64,000 bases of DNA from positions 454,578 through 518,577 of the forward strand of contig JACKCT010000002.1 in NCBI GenBank assembly GCA_020633895.1, given 5' to 3'. Origin of the DNA: Deltaproteobacteria bacterium. GTDB lineage: Bacteria > Lernaellota > Lernaellaia > JACKCT01. The translations under genes were made by a program, and so were the position numbers. Positions 24,222 through 31,452 of this stretch are shown here, piece after piece. The first letter of the stretch is position 1. The number at the start of each line of letters is the position of its first letter. The notes under the pieces are model-generated. The model saw only the letters and a program-made list of their open reading frames with translations. It was not told the origin of the DNA and did no database searches.

Positions 24222-25798
24222 CCGGGGTGTCCCTGTTGGCCTTTGTCGTGGCGCCGTTCGGCATGGCGGTCGCGAATCTGCCCTTCGGCGCCGCCGACGA
24301 TCGCCGTCTGCGCGTGGCGACCCGCGCCGGAATGCTGGTGCTGACCGCGCTGGTTTTGTATCTGTTCACGGTCTATTCCCCCGTGCGCGACCGGCCCGGC
24401 AGCCTCTGGCTCACGCACCCGTCCATCGAGCTGGTGTCGGACTGGATGTGGCGCCTGACCGTGCGCGCCAACGGCGTGGCGCTGTTTTTCCTGACCATCG
24501 CGACCGTGACGATCACCTCGTACCTGGCCCTGGACACGCAGCACGAACCCCGACGTCGGGCCCTGCTGCTGGGGGCGTACGGGTTCGCGTGCGTCGCGTT
24601 GCTGTCGTCGGACCTGTTGGGATTTCTCATCGGCCTGGACGGCGCGGGGGCGCTGTATCTGTTCGCGGCGGCGTCGGCATGGCAATCGGGCGACGGCGAG
24701 GTCAAGCCGGTCGTCGCCCTCGGGATGCACTTCGTCGCCAGCGTGCTTTTGTGGGCGGGGGCGTTATCGCTGTATTGGGCGTCGGGCGGCGTGGGTTTTG
24801 AGGAAGAGGTGCTTTTCAAATACCGCCTGGCCCAGGTGACGAACCCGTCGACGTGGGAGTTTTGGGCCATCGTCGTCGGCCTGGCGATTCGCGTGCCTTT
24901 CGCTCCCGCTCAGTTCTGGCTCACCGGCCTGCTCTGGCGCGGATCGCCGTCCATCGCGTCGCTGGCCCCGTTGTTCGGCGCGATGCCGGCGGCGTGGGGT
25001 TTGCTCAATTTCGTCTGGCCGATTTTTCCCGACGAGATGGCGATGTATTCCAAGGCGATCGGCTGGGCCGCCGCGTTGGGGCTGTTGGCGCTGGCGTTCA
25101 CCGCGATGGTGCTGGTCGACCGGCGGCGGGCGATCTCGTACGCGGCGGCGGCGTGGCCGTTGGCGGCGATGGTGGGCCTGGTGGCGGGCACGCGTCCGGC
25201 GTTCGCGGGGGGCGTAATTCTACTGGGCGCCGGGTCGATGGTCTTCGCGATCATCTACTTCGTCTTCGCCTCCCTGCGCGCGCAAGGCGACCCGCCGATG
25301 TCTCTGGTCTTCCGCGCGATGCCGAGGGTGACGTCCTCCCTGGCGTTCGCGGCGCTGGCCTTCGCGGGGGTGCCGGGAACGGCGATTTTCGTCGCGTTGG
25401 TGCTCACGCTGGGCGGCGCGTTCTCCATGGACCCCTGGCTCGCGGGGGCGACGACAATCGGCCTGTCGGCGACGGCCCTGGCGTTGTTGTGGGTGCTGCG
25501 CCGCCCGAGCGTGCGGCGAGCCGCGGTCGCTGATGACGACGCCGAGGCGCCCCAAATCCGCCGCCTGATGTGGCGCGAGACGGCGCCCATCGCCGCGCTG
25601 CTGGTGCTGCTGTTGGCGATCGGCATCTGGCCCGGCTGGACGCTCGACCGCATCAACGCCCCCGTTGACCGACTCTGGGAAGAAACACGGCATCGCCACG
25701 ATTTGCTCGAACGGGTGCGTCAGCCCCTGCGCGCGGTGGAGGATCCCTTCGACGCCGACAACGCCCATGACGGCCGGCGCGAGGAGGGCGGGCAATGA
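24218..25798 (+). CDS. NuoM-like antiporter-family membrane protein, degenerate
   Basis: 526 aa from GTG 24218, whose codon overlaps the previous stop. About 14 helices, close to the normal NuoM length. Recognisable parts are SSDLLGFLIGLDGAG (NuoM has SSDLLLFxxFWE, so the channel Glu position is Asp) and IRVPFAPAQFWLTGL (NuoM: IKVPxxPFHTWLPDAH, so the channel Lys is Arg and the DAH motif is lost). The C-terminal about 40 residues are a polar tail. It sits between NuoL-like and NuoN-like genes in the order used in nuo operons, but no other complex I subunits are nearby. Confidence 0.7.
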   Translation: MTGVSLLAFVVAPFGMAVANLPFGAADDRRLRVATRAGMLVLTALVLYLFTVYSPVRDRPGSLWLTHPSIELVSDWMWRLTVRANGVALFFLTIATVTITSYLALDTQHEPRRRALLLGAYGFACVALLSSDLLGFLIGLDGAGALYLFAAASAWQSGDGEVKPVVALGMHFVASVLLWAGALSLYWASGGVGFEEEVLFKYRLAQVTNPSTWEFWAIVVGLAIRVPFAPAQFWLTGLLWRGSPSIASLAPLFGAMPAAWGLLNFVWPIFPDEMAMYSKAIGWAAALGLLALAFTAMVLVDRRRAISYAAAAWPLAAMVGLVAGTRPAFAGGVILLGAGSMVFAIIYFVFASLRAQGDPPMSLVFRAMPRVTSSLAFAALAFAGVPGTAIFVALVLTLGGAFSMDPWLAGATTIGLSATALALLWVLRRPSVRRAAVADDDAEAPQIRRLMWRETAPIAALLVLLLAIGIWPGWTLDRINAPVDRLWEETRHRHDLLERVRQPLRAVEDPFDADNAHDGRREEGGQ

Positions 25799-26415
25799 CG
25801 ACACGCCGCCTGATCATCACCATCGCCGCCGTGGCTGTCGTCGCGGTGCTGTACGCGCTGACGCTGTGGTGCGTCGGCGACCGAATCGCGACGCGGGATA
25901 TTTGGGTGCCTCGGGTGTATGCGATCGCGATGGCCGGGCTGTTTGTCGCGGCGGCGATGCTGGTGGTGCTGCGCGGGCGGGAGGCGGTGCTGTGGGCGTC
26001 GGCGGTGGCGGTGGTGTCCCAGTCCATCGCGATTCTGGCCGTCATCTTACGCCAACCCGGCCACGCGTTGGCGGCGCAGCAGTTGTTCCTGGCCGTGCAG
26101 GGCGGGGCGTTCTTTGTCGCGATCTGGACGGTGGATCAACAGCCGCTGCCCGGCCGCGTGGACACGTGGATGAACGGGGCGCGGGTGCTGGCGTTGCTCA
26201 TGATTGCCGCCGCTCCGCCGTTGCCGGGTTTCTTCGCGCGCGTCGACGTCTTCTCCGCCTTGATGCACGCCGACCTGCCGCGCCTGGCCGTCGCCGTCGC
26301 GATCGCGCAGGTGGCCGTGTTCATGCGCATGGTGGGGATGGCGCTGGAGCCGCGAGGGGGGCACGAAGTCATACGGGAAACTGCCGCGAATCCGCCAACA
26401 ACGGCGTCATCCTGA
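25795..26415 (+). CDS. NuoN-like fragment, degenerate
   Basis: 206 aa from ATG 25795 (ATGA overlap with the previous gene). About six helices. The region PPLPGFFARVDVFSALM resembles the NuoN segment (I/L)PP..GFFGKF..F, followed by a helix like NuoN's last ones. It is less than half of normal NuoN length. The last codons (ACG GCG TCA TCC TGA) lie inside a dispersed repeat B copy, so the repeat supplies the stop codon and has probably replaced the native C-terminus. Confidence 0.6.
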   Translation: MTTRRLIITIAAVAVVAVLYALTLWCVGDRIATRDIWVPRVYAIAMAGLFVAAAMLVVLRGREAVLWASAVAVVSQSIAILAVILRQPGHALAAQQLFLAVQGGAFFVAIWTVDQQPLPGRVDTWMNGARVLALLMIAAAPPLPGFFARVDVFSALMHADLPRLAVAVAIAQVAVFMRMVGMALEPRGGHEVIRETAANPPTTASS

Positions 26416-26431
26416 GCGAAGCGAAGGATCT
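26406..26431. repeat. Dispersed repeat B, short copy
   Basis: GTCATCCTGAGCGAAGCGAA begins this copy, which runs into GGATCT. It overlaps the stop codon of the NuoN-like gene. Related GTCATYCYGAR copies occur at 36986, 40536, 45217 and 60917. Confidence 0.75.
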
Positions 26432-26497
26432 GGTCACGAACACGCCATTAGGCAAGCGTCGTTTCAAACAACGTACGAGGCGTGCCGGGGTGTACTA

Positions 26498-26525
26498 GAC
26501 CCCTCACTACCATTCGGGGCTCTGA
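26498..26525. repeat. Dispersed repeat A, terminal copy
   Basis: Read on the minus strand this is TCAGAGCCCCGAATGGTAGT followed by GAGGGGTC. It sits 14 bp after the 3' end of the acyl-CoA dehydrogenase gene. Confidence 0.75.
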
Positions 26526-26538
26526 TAGGGAAGGCGCC

Positions 26539-27678
26539 CTACATCTCCAACAGCTTCCAGATCACCTCTTTCATGATCTCCGTCGTGCCGCCGCCGATGG
26601 CCAGCAGACGCACATCCCGATAGAGACGTTCGACGCCGAATTCCGTCGCGTAGCCGTAGCCGCCGTGGATCTGGATCGCCTCGCGGCACACCTTTTCGGC
26701 GACCTCGGCCGCGAAGTTTTTGGCAAACGAGACTTCCTTGACCACGTACTCCCCGGCGTTGATGCGCGAGGCGACGTAGTAGTTGTACTGCTTCGCGATC
26801 TCGACCTGCATCGCCATGTCGACGAGCTTGTGCCGCGTGACCTGGAAAGCGCCGATGGGCCGGCCGAAGGCCTCGCGCTCCTTGGCGTAGGCATAAGCCT
26901 TGTCGTAGGCAAGCTGCGCGAAGGCATGGCCCATGACCGCCAGCATGAGGCGCTCGTTTTGGAAATTCTGCATGATGCCCACGAATCCCGCGCCTTCGCC
27001 GCCCAGCAGATTCGCGACCGGCACGCGGCAGTCCTCGAAGGTCAATTCGGCGGTGTCCGAGGCGTCCCAGCCCATCTTTTCGATCTTTTTCGACACGGAA
27101 AACCCGGGCGTGCCTTTTTCGATGACCAACAGGCTCACGCCGTCGTGGCCGTCGCCGCCGGTGCGCACCGCGGTGGTGACGATGTCGGCGCGGCAGCCGC
27201 TGGTGATGAAGGTCTTGGCGCCGTTGACGACGTAATGGTCGCCGTCACGGACCGCGCGGGTTTTGATGCTCGCCACGTCCGAGCCCGCGCCCGGTTCGGT
27301 GATGGCCAGCGACGCGATCTTCTCCCCGGCGAGCACCGGCGGGACGAAGCGCTGCTTTTGTTCCTCGGTCCCCAGGTTGAGGATCGGCGGCACGGCGATG
27401 CCGTGGGATCCCAGGCCCGCGATCAGGCCCATGCTGCCGCAGCGGCAGATTTCCTCGGTGAATCCGACCACGTGGAAAACATCGCCGTTCGTGCCGCCGT
27501 ATTCCTCCGGATAGGCGATGCCCAGCAGGCCTGCGTCGGCGGCTTTTTTGTACAGCTCGCGGGGAAATTCCTGGGCGCGCTCCCATTCGTCGATGTAGGG
27601 CAGGATCTCCCGCTCGACGAATTTCCGCGTCGTATCGCGCAACATCTCGTGCGTGTCGGTGAAGAATTTGGCGACCAT
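26539..27678 (-). CDS. Acyl-CoA dehydrogenase
   Basis: 379 aa from ATG 27678 with GGAG 5 nt upstream; an in-frame ATG at 27735 has no ribosome site. The normal three-domain FAD fold is evident: the N-terminal helical domain, the FAD/substrate motif ITEPGAGSD, and the C-terminal IHGGYGYATEFGVERLYRD signature. The residue that is the catalytic Glu in medium-chain enzymes (YEGT) is Gly here (IGGGTTEI), as in long-chain/FadE-like proteins, and the alternative Glu site appears to be Gln (HAFAQLAYD). It probably oxidises an acyl-CoA to the 2-enoyl-CoA; the substrate is unknown. It is monocistronic. Confidence 0.9.
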   Translation of the reverse strand: MVAKFFTDTHEMLRDTTRKFVEREILPYIDEWERAQEFPRELYKKAADAGLLGIAYPEEYGGTNGDVFHVVGFTEEICRCGSMGLIAGLGSHGIAVPPILNLGTEEQKQRFVPPVLAGEKIASLAITEPGAGSDVASIKTRAVRDGDHYVVNGAKTFITSGCRADIVTTAVRTGGDGHDGVSLLVIEKGTPGFSVSKKIEKMGWDASDTAELTFEDCRVPVANLLGGEGAGFVGIMQNFQNERLMLAVMGHAFAQLAYDKAYAYAKEREAFGRPIGAFQVTRHKLVDMAMQVEIAKQYNYYVASRINAGEYVVKEVSFAKNFAAEVAEKVCREAIQIHGGYGYATEFGVERLYRDVRLLAIGGGTTEIMKEVIWKLLEM

Positions 27679-27752
27679 CACATCTCCGGCGAATGCATTG
27701 GCCCGCATGATGAAAGAAAGCGGCGTGCCGGGCAAGGAGGTCTTACGGATGT

Positions 27753-27930
27753 TCAGAGCCCCGACCGTCAGGGAGGGATCACGAATCGGCAGGCGCGATC
27801 GACCCTGCGTCCGTCAGAGCCGCGCACGGTAGGAGGCGGTCCAGAACGTTCGATGAGTCGAGACGCTCGACAACCCCTCCTTGATCCACTTCCGCCAAGG
27901 CTACGGCGGACAAGCTGGTCGGGGCTCTGA
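27753..27930. repeat. Dispersed repeat A, fullest copy (MITE-like, 14-bp terminal inverted repeats)
   Basis: The 178-bp unit begins TCAGAGCCCCGACC and ends with its exact reverse complement. Inside are another TCAGAGC copy at 27814, and CAACCCCTCC plus a CGCCAAGGCTACGGCG palindromic core (about 27892-27908) that recurs at 35948 and 45424. It has no coding capacity, so if mobile it would be non-autonomous. Target-site duplications were not seen. Confidence 0.65.
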
Positions 27931-27956
27931 AAGGACGACGTTGTCTCGAACAACGT

Positions 27957-27992
27957 TTGAGTTTGACCCCTCATTACCGTTCGGGGCTCTGA
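27957..27992. repeat. Dispersed repeat A, reverse terminal copy
   Basis: The minus strand reads TCAGAGCCCCGAACGGTAAT followed by GAGGGGTCAAACTC. It is nearly identical over about 33 bp to the copy at 40427. Confidence 0.75.
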
Positions 27993-28018
27993 CGGAGAGG
28001 TCGCGACTGCGCGGCCGT

Positions 28019-28050
28019 AAAAAAATGGGCGCCCCTTGGGAGAGGGCGCC
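28019..28050 (-). terminator. Intrinsic terminator of the 28129-28542 gene
   Basis: The stem GGCGCCC / GGGCGCC has seven T residues after it on the minus strand, about 80 bp beyond the stop codon. Confidence 0.8.
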
Positions 28051-28128
28051 TTGAAAAATGTGACGCTGTTCGTGACGTCGTTTGAGCCCGGGAGCGCTCG
28101 CGCGTCCCCGAGGACTTGGGTTCGGATT

Positions 28129-28542
28129 TTAGTCGTCGACCTCGTGGAAATCGATGCGGCGGCCTTCGATGTCCAGGCGGGAGCGTTCTTCCTCGTCGGC
28201 GGCGAAGAACTTTTCGAAAAAGAACTTCTTGTCCGACTCGGTGATGTTTTCGATGCTCGCGGTGACGCGGCGCTCGCCGGACTTGCGGGGCGAGTAAACC
28301 CGCTTGATGCGCGTAACGAAGGGGACCACCCGGCGGCGGTAGAGGATCTGCTCGTCCTCTTCTTCCTCGTTTTCGCACGGGTTTTTGAAAGAGGCCTTGA
28401 TGAGCACCACATCGCCGGCGGTCAGACCGTCGGGCGCCAGGAATTTGCAGGCGGCCTCTTCCATGAGTTCGAAACCGGTAACGGCGATATCCTGCGTCTG
28501 AATGTCCTTGAGATGACGGGTGTTGATCTTGCTGGCTCCCAT
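28129..28542 (-). CDS. Hypothetical cytoplasmic protein (PilZ-like composition)
   Basis: 137 aa from ATG 28542 (GAGGGG 4 nt before). It starts MGASKINTRHLKDIQ, then alternates short beta strands (VTGFELMEEA, GDVVLIKASF, FVTRIKRVY) with an acidic loop NEEEEDEQ and ends in a charged helix. The pattern is reminiscent of a PilZ-type barrel, but the RxxxR and D/NxSxxG c-di-GMP motifs are not evident, so no function is assigned. It is a single-gene unit with its own terminator. Confidence 0.75.
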   Translation of the reverse strand: MGASKINTRHLKDIQTQDIAVTGFELMEEAACKFLAPDGLTAGDVVLIKASFKNPCENEEEEDEQILYRRRVVPFVTRIKRVYSPRKSGERRVTASIENITESDKKFFFEKFFAADEEERSRLDIEGRRIDFHEVDD

Positions 28543-28972
28543 AAATCCCCTCGGCGCATTGACCCGCGTTCGGCGGGTTGTGTCGTGTTGCTCTCGCTCG
28601 CCGGCCGTCACGCGCGACGAACGCGGAGCGAAATATGAGCAACTTGGGTGCCAACTTTTTCCGGCCTGGGTCGAATGTGGCCGATGTGGCGATTTTGGCG
28701 TGTTGGGTGCCGTTTAAGCGTTGAATTCCTTGAGTGTTTTTTTGCGACACTCTCGAAATCCGGTTTCGCCGGTGTCGGAACCACCCCGGCAAATGCTGTC
28801 GGAATCCCGGCGATCCACGGGGAAAGAATTGCTCGGCGTCAAAAAAGCGACAGTGAATCGTCCGAGAACCCGTCCGGATGTTGGCGGGCGGCTTGACATT
28901 CGGCGGAGCGGGGTGACGCTAGGAAAAGACCCGTCGGCGCGGGGCCGGGCGGGCGAATGGAGCGGATGTCCC
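28543..28972. other. Divergent intergenic region
   Basis: 430 bp between the 28542 and 28973 start codons. It presumably contains both promoters. No repeats, hairpins or coding sequence stood out. Confidence 0.4.
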
Positions 28973-29644
28973 ATGAAATCCCGACTTTACATCGACGGCA
29001 ACAATATCGTCCGCTCGAACCCTTCCCTGGCGCTGCTCGAACAGCGGGACGGGGCGGTCGCGGCGCGAGACGAGTTGTTGACGCTCGTGCGCCGCTGGGC
29101 GGATCGGCACGGTGATTGGGATGTGGAACTGGTCTTCGACGGCGGCCGGGACGGGGGCGGCGACGTGGAATTATTCGGGCCGGTGACGGTGCGTTTCGCG
29201 TGGGATCGTTCGGCCGACGAATTGATTCTCGACAGCGCGACGCACGCCGTGAGCCTGGGGGCGCCGGTGCGCATCGCGTCCAGTGACCGGGGCGTGCGGG
29301 TTCCCGGCGCGGCCTGGGTGGTGGCCGAGGATTTCTACGACGAACTCGCGCGCCGACCGAAGGCCGCCAAGCCCGTCGTCGCCGATCAACCGCCGGAGGC
29401 ACGGGGCTTGGTCGCGCATCTGACGGCGGTGGGGCACATCCCGGCATCGGCGAAGGGGGACCGACGTGTCGTCGACGCGCTGGCGGCGGTGTGGGACTAC
29501 TATGTCCACAGCGGCAAGGCGTCGGGGAAAGTCGCGAAACAACTGGAGGTGACGCTGCGGGAGGTCACGAAAGTCACGCCCGATCCGGACCCGGAAAAGC
29601 AGGTGCTGCGCGCCGTCAAAGCCTTTCTGGACAAGACGCCCTAA
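28973..29644 (+). CDS. YacP-like NYN-domain ribonuclease
   Basis: 223 aa from ATG 28973, with GGAG about 10 nt upstream. The N-terminal ~120 residues match the YacP/NYN PIN-like fold, with four acidic sites visible: YIDGNN (residues 6-11), LVFDGG, SADELILD and ASSDRG. YacP-like enzymes process or decay RNA using metal ions. The C-terminal ~100 residues are a helical, Lys-rich tail not seen in short YacP, which could bind RNA. It is followed closely by a convergent gene. Confidence 0.85.
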   Translation: MKSRLYIDGNNIVRSNPSLALLEQRDGAVAARDELLTLVRRWADRHGDWDVELVFDGGRDGGGDVELFGPVTVRFAWDRSADELILDSATHAVSLGAPVRIASSDRGVRVPGAAWVVAEDFYDELARRPKAAKPVVADQPPEARGLVAHLTAVGHIPASAKGDRRVVDALAAVWDYYVHSGKASGKVAKQLEVTLREVTKVTPDPDPEKQVLRAVKAFLDKTP

Positions 29645-29656
29645 CCGAAGCTTCCG

Positions 29657-31324
29657 TCAATCGCCGCCGTTTGCCGACGGACATTCCACCGCCGCGCATT
29701 CCTCGTACCCCGCCTTCCAGGCGTCCAGATAAGCCGGGGCGATCTTCTCGAAAAACGCGACGTCCTCGTCAAAATCGTCGTGGGCCTTCAGGGCGGCGGC
29801 ACAGCCCATGCCCCGGAAATAGCTCGCCTCGTTCGGATCGCCGGGATTGCGATTGGCGCGGCGCATGCGGTCCAGATCGTGAATGCGTTCGGGGTTTTTC
29901 ATCACGTCCGGCGTGGAGGGCGCGCTGGCAATCATGCGATTCGTGTGAGCCTTGTAGCCGATGTAAAACGGCACGGCGAAGCCCGTCGCGAATTCGCCGT
30001 CGGCGAGCAGATCCTGCCGCGTGTCGAGGAAACAATTCACGCGGTCCAGGTCGTCGCCCCAGACGACAAACAGATTGGCCTGCTGATATTTGAGCCCTTC
30101 GTAGCGATGGATCTTGCCCATCTCGCCGGGGTGGGCATAGACGGCCTCCGCCGCGAACCGCGCGCACAACAAGACGACGAGCAAACCCCGTGTCGCCACG
30201 CCGCTGACCAGCGCCTTGCGACTCGTCGCGCCGCGCAAGGGCAGCAAGCGCATCAAGTCGGCAAACAGCAACGCGACGCAAAAATACACGACCGGGAAGA
30301 ACCACAGGACGTGCCTCGTGTCCACGTCGTCGACGTAGGTGAAGATGGAGAATCCGACGATCGTCACCGGAATCGTCAGTGGAAAAAACAGCGTCCAACG
30401 CCACCGTCCGAACTTCCCCACCGCCGCCGCGAACACCCAGACCAGCGCGACGAAGATGATCATATTCTGCCATCGGGGGACCATCATGTTGTTGTGCAGC
30501 AAATCGTAAATGCGATGCAGCCGCTCCGGCGTGGGCCACACCAGCAGGTCGCCGACGGTCAGCGAGGATTGGTTGTTGGCCAGCAGGCCCGGTTCGATCA
30601 CGTTGCCGGCGTTGCGTTTGAGCCAGACGAAAAAGGGCGCGACTCCCGGAATGAATCCGGCGACAAGGAGCGTCGAATAAAGCCATCGGCGCTTGGCGAT
30701 GGCGATCGTCACGAGTCCCGCCGACAGAGGCAGGACGAACATCACCACCGAATACGCGCACACCAGTCCGAAGGCCAGCCCCGCCAGGGCGAAGAGGTAG
30801 GCCTTTTCCTTTGTCCAGGCCACGGCCCACAACGCGACGGCGATCATCGAAAGGCTCGCCGCTTCCGGGTAGCCGCCGTAAGTGATCAGCGACCAGCGCA
30901 GCAACGGGTCGTGGGGGAAGATCAGCAGGATCGCCAGGATCGCGGCGAACAGGCCGCCGAATTCGTACGCGCCCAGGGCGACGATGGCCGCGAAGCCGAT
31001 GAACGACACGACCATCGGGAAGACGCGCATCGCGACCGGCGTCGCCAGGCCCCATTCCCGAAGCTGTGCGATGATCCGCGCGGTGAGCACGCCGCCGGCG
31101 AAATGCGTCGTTTCCTGTCCGGCATCGCCGCGCAGGGTCAGGCCCTCGGCCATGAAGTGATATTGATACTCCTCGATGCACACCCAGTGGATGTGCTCCG
31201 GCCCGGACGAGACGATCATCCATCGGAAAATCAGAAACGCGACGCACGCCGCCGCCGCCACCGGCCATCCGTAAGGCGTGGACGACCGCGCGTTTTCCAA
31301 ACGGCGCTGAAAACCGACGAGCAT
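29657..31324 (-). CDS. Multi-pass membrane protein, GT-C glycosyltransferase-like
   Basis: 555 aa from ATG 31324. About ten membrane helices occupy residues 20-390 and are followed by a ~150-residue soluble C-terminal domain. A first loop after TM1 has acidic residues (CIEEYQYHF) at the place where GT-C enzymes carry catalytic acids. That architecture and the loop suggest a lipid-linked sugar transferase, but no PMT/ArnT motif is clear. It is the last gene before a convergent NYN RNase. Confidence 0.7.
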   Translation of the reverse strand: MLVGFQRRLENARSSTPYGWPVAAAACVAFLIFRWMIVSSGPEHIHWVCIEEYQYHFMAEGLTLRGDAGQETTHFAGGVLTARIIAQLREWGLATPVAMRVFPMVVSFIGFAAIVALGAYEFGGLFAAILAILLIFPHDPLLRWSLITYGGYPEAASLSMIAVALWAVAWTKEKAYLFALAGLAFGLVCAYSVVMFVLPLSAGLVTIAIAKRRWLYSTLLVAGFIPGVAPFFVWLKRNAGNVIEPGLLANNQSSLTVGDLLVWPTPERLHRIYDLLHNNMMVPRWQNMIIFVALVWVFAAAVGKFGRWRWTLFFPLTIPVTIVGFSIFTYVDDVDTRHVLWFFPVVYFCVALLFADLMRLLPLRGATSRKALVSGVATRGLLVVLLCARFAAEAVYAHPGEMGKIHRYEGLKYQQANLFVVWGDDLDRVNCFLDTRQDLLADGEFATGFAVPFYIGYKAHTNRMIASAPSTPDVMKNPERIHDLDRMRRANRNPGDPNEASYFRGMGCAAALKAHDDFDEDVAFFEKIAPAYLDAWKAGYEECAAVECPSANGGD

Positions 31325-31452
31325 CCGCGCATCTTATTCCGGCGACCTGCGAGGGGGAAGGCGAGGGCGTGTGATTTTTTTCTTGTCCCAATGTGTCGGC
31401 GGAGTTAGCGTGGACGAGTCAACAATTCGTGAGATCAAACTAGCCTCGAGCG

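Larger units (their letters stand above)
27679..28128. other. Repeat-filled intergenic region
   Basis: About 450 bp with no gene. It contains the dispersed repeat A element at 27753-27930, a second reverse copy at 27957-27992 and the terminator of the 28129 gene. Confidence 0.7.

Noticed and set aside
27768-28412. Ser/Arg-rich minus-strand frame running through repeat A
   Set aside because: It reads through the dispersed repeat and the terminator and overlaps the better-supported 28129-28542 gene.
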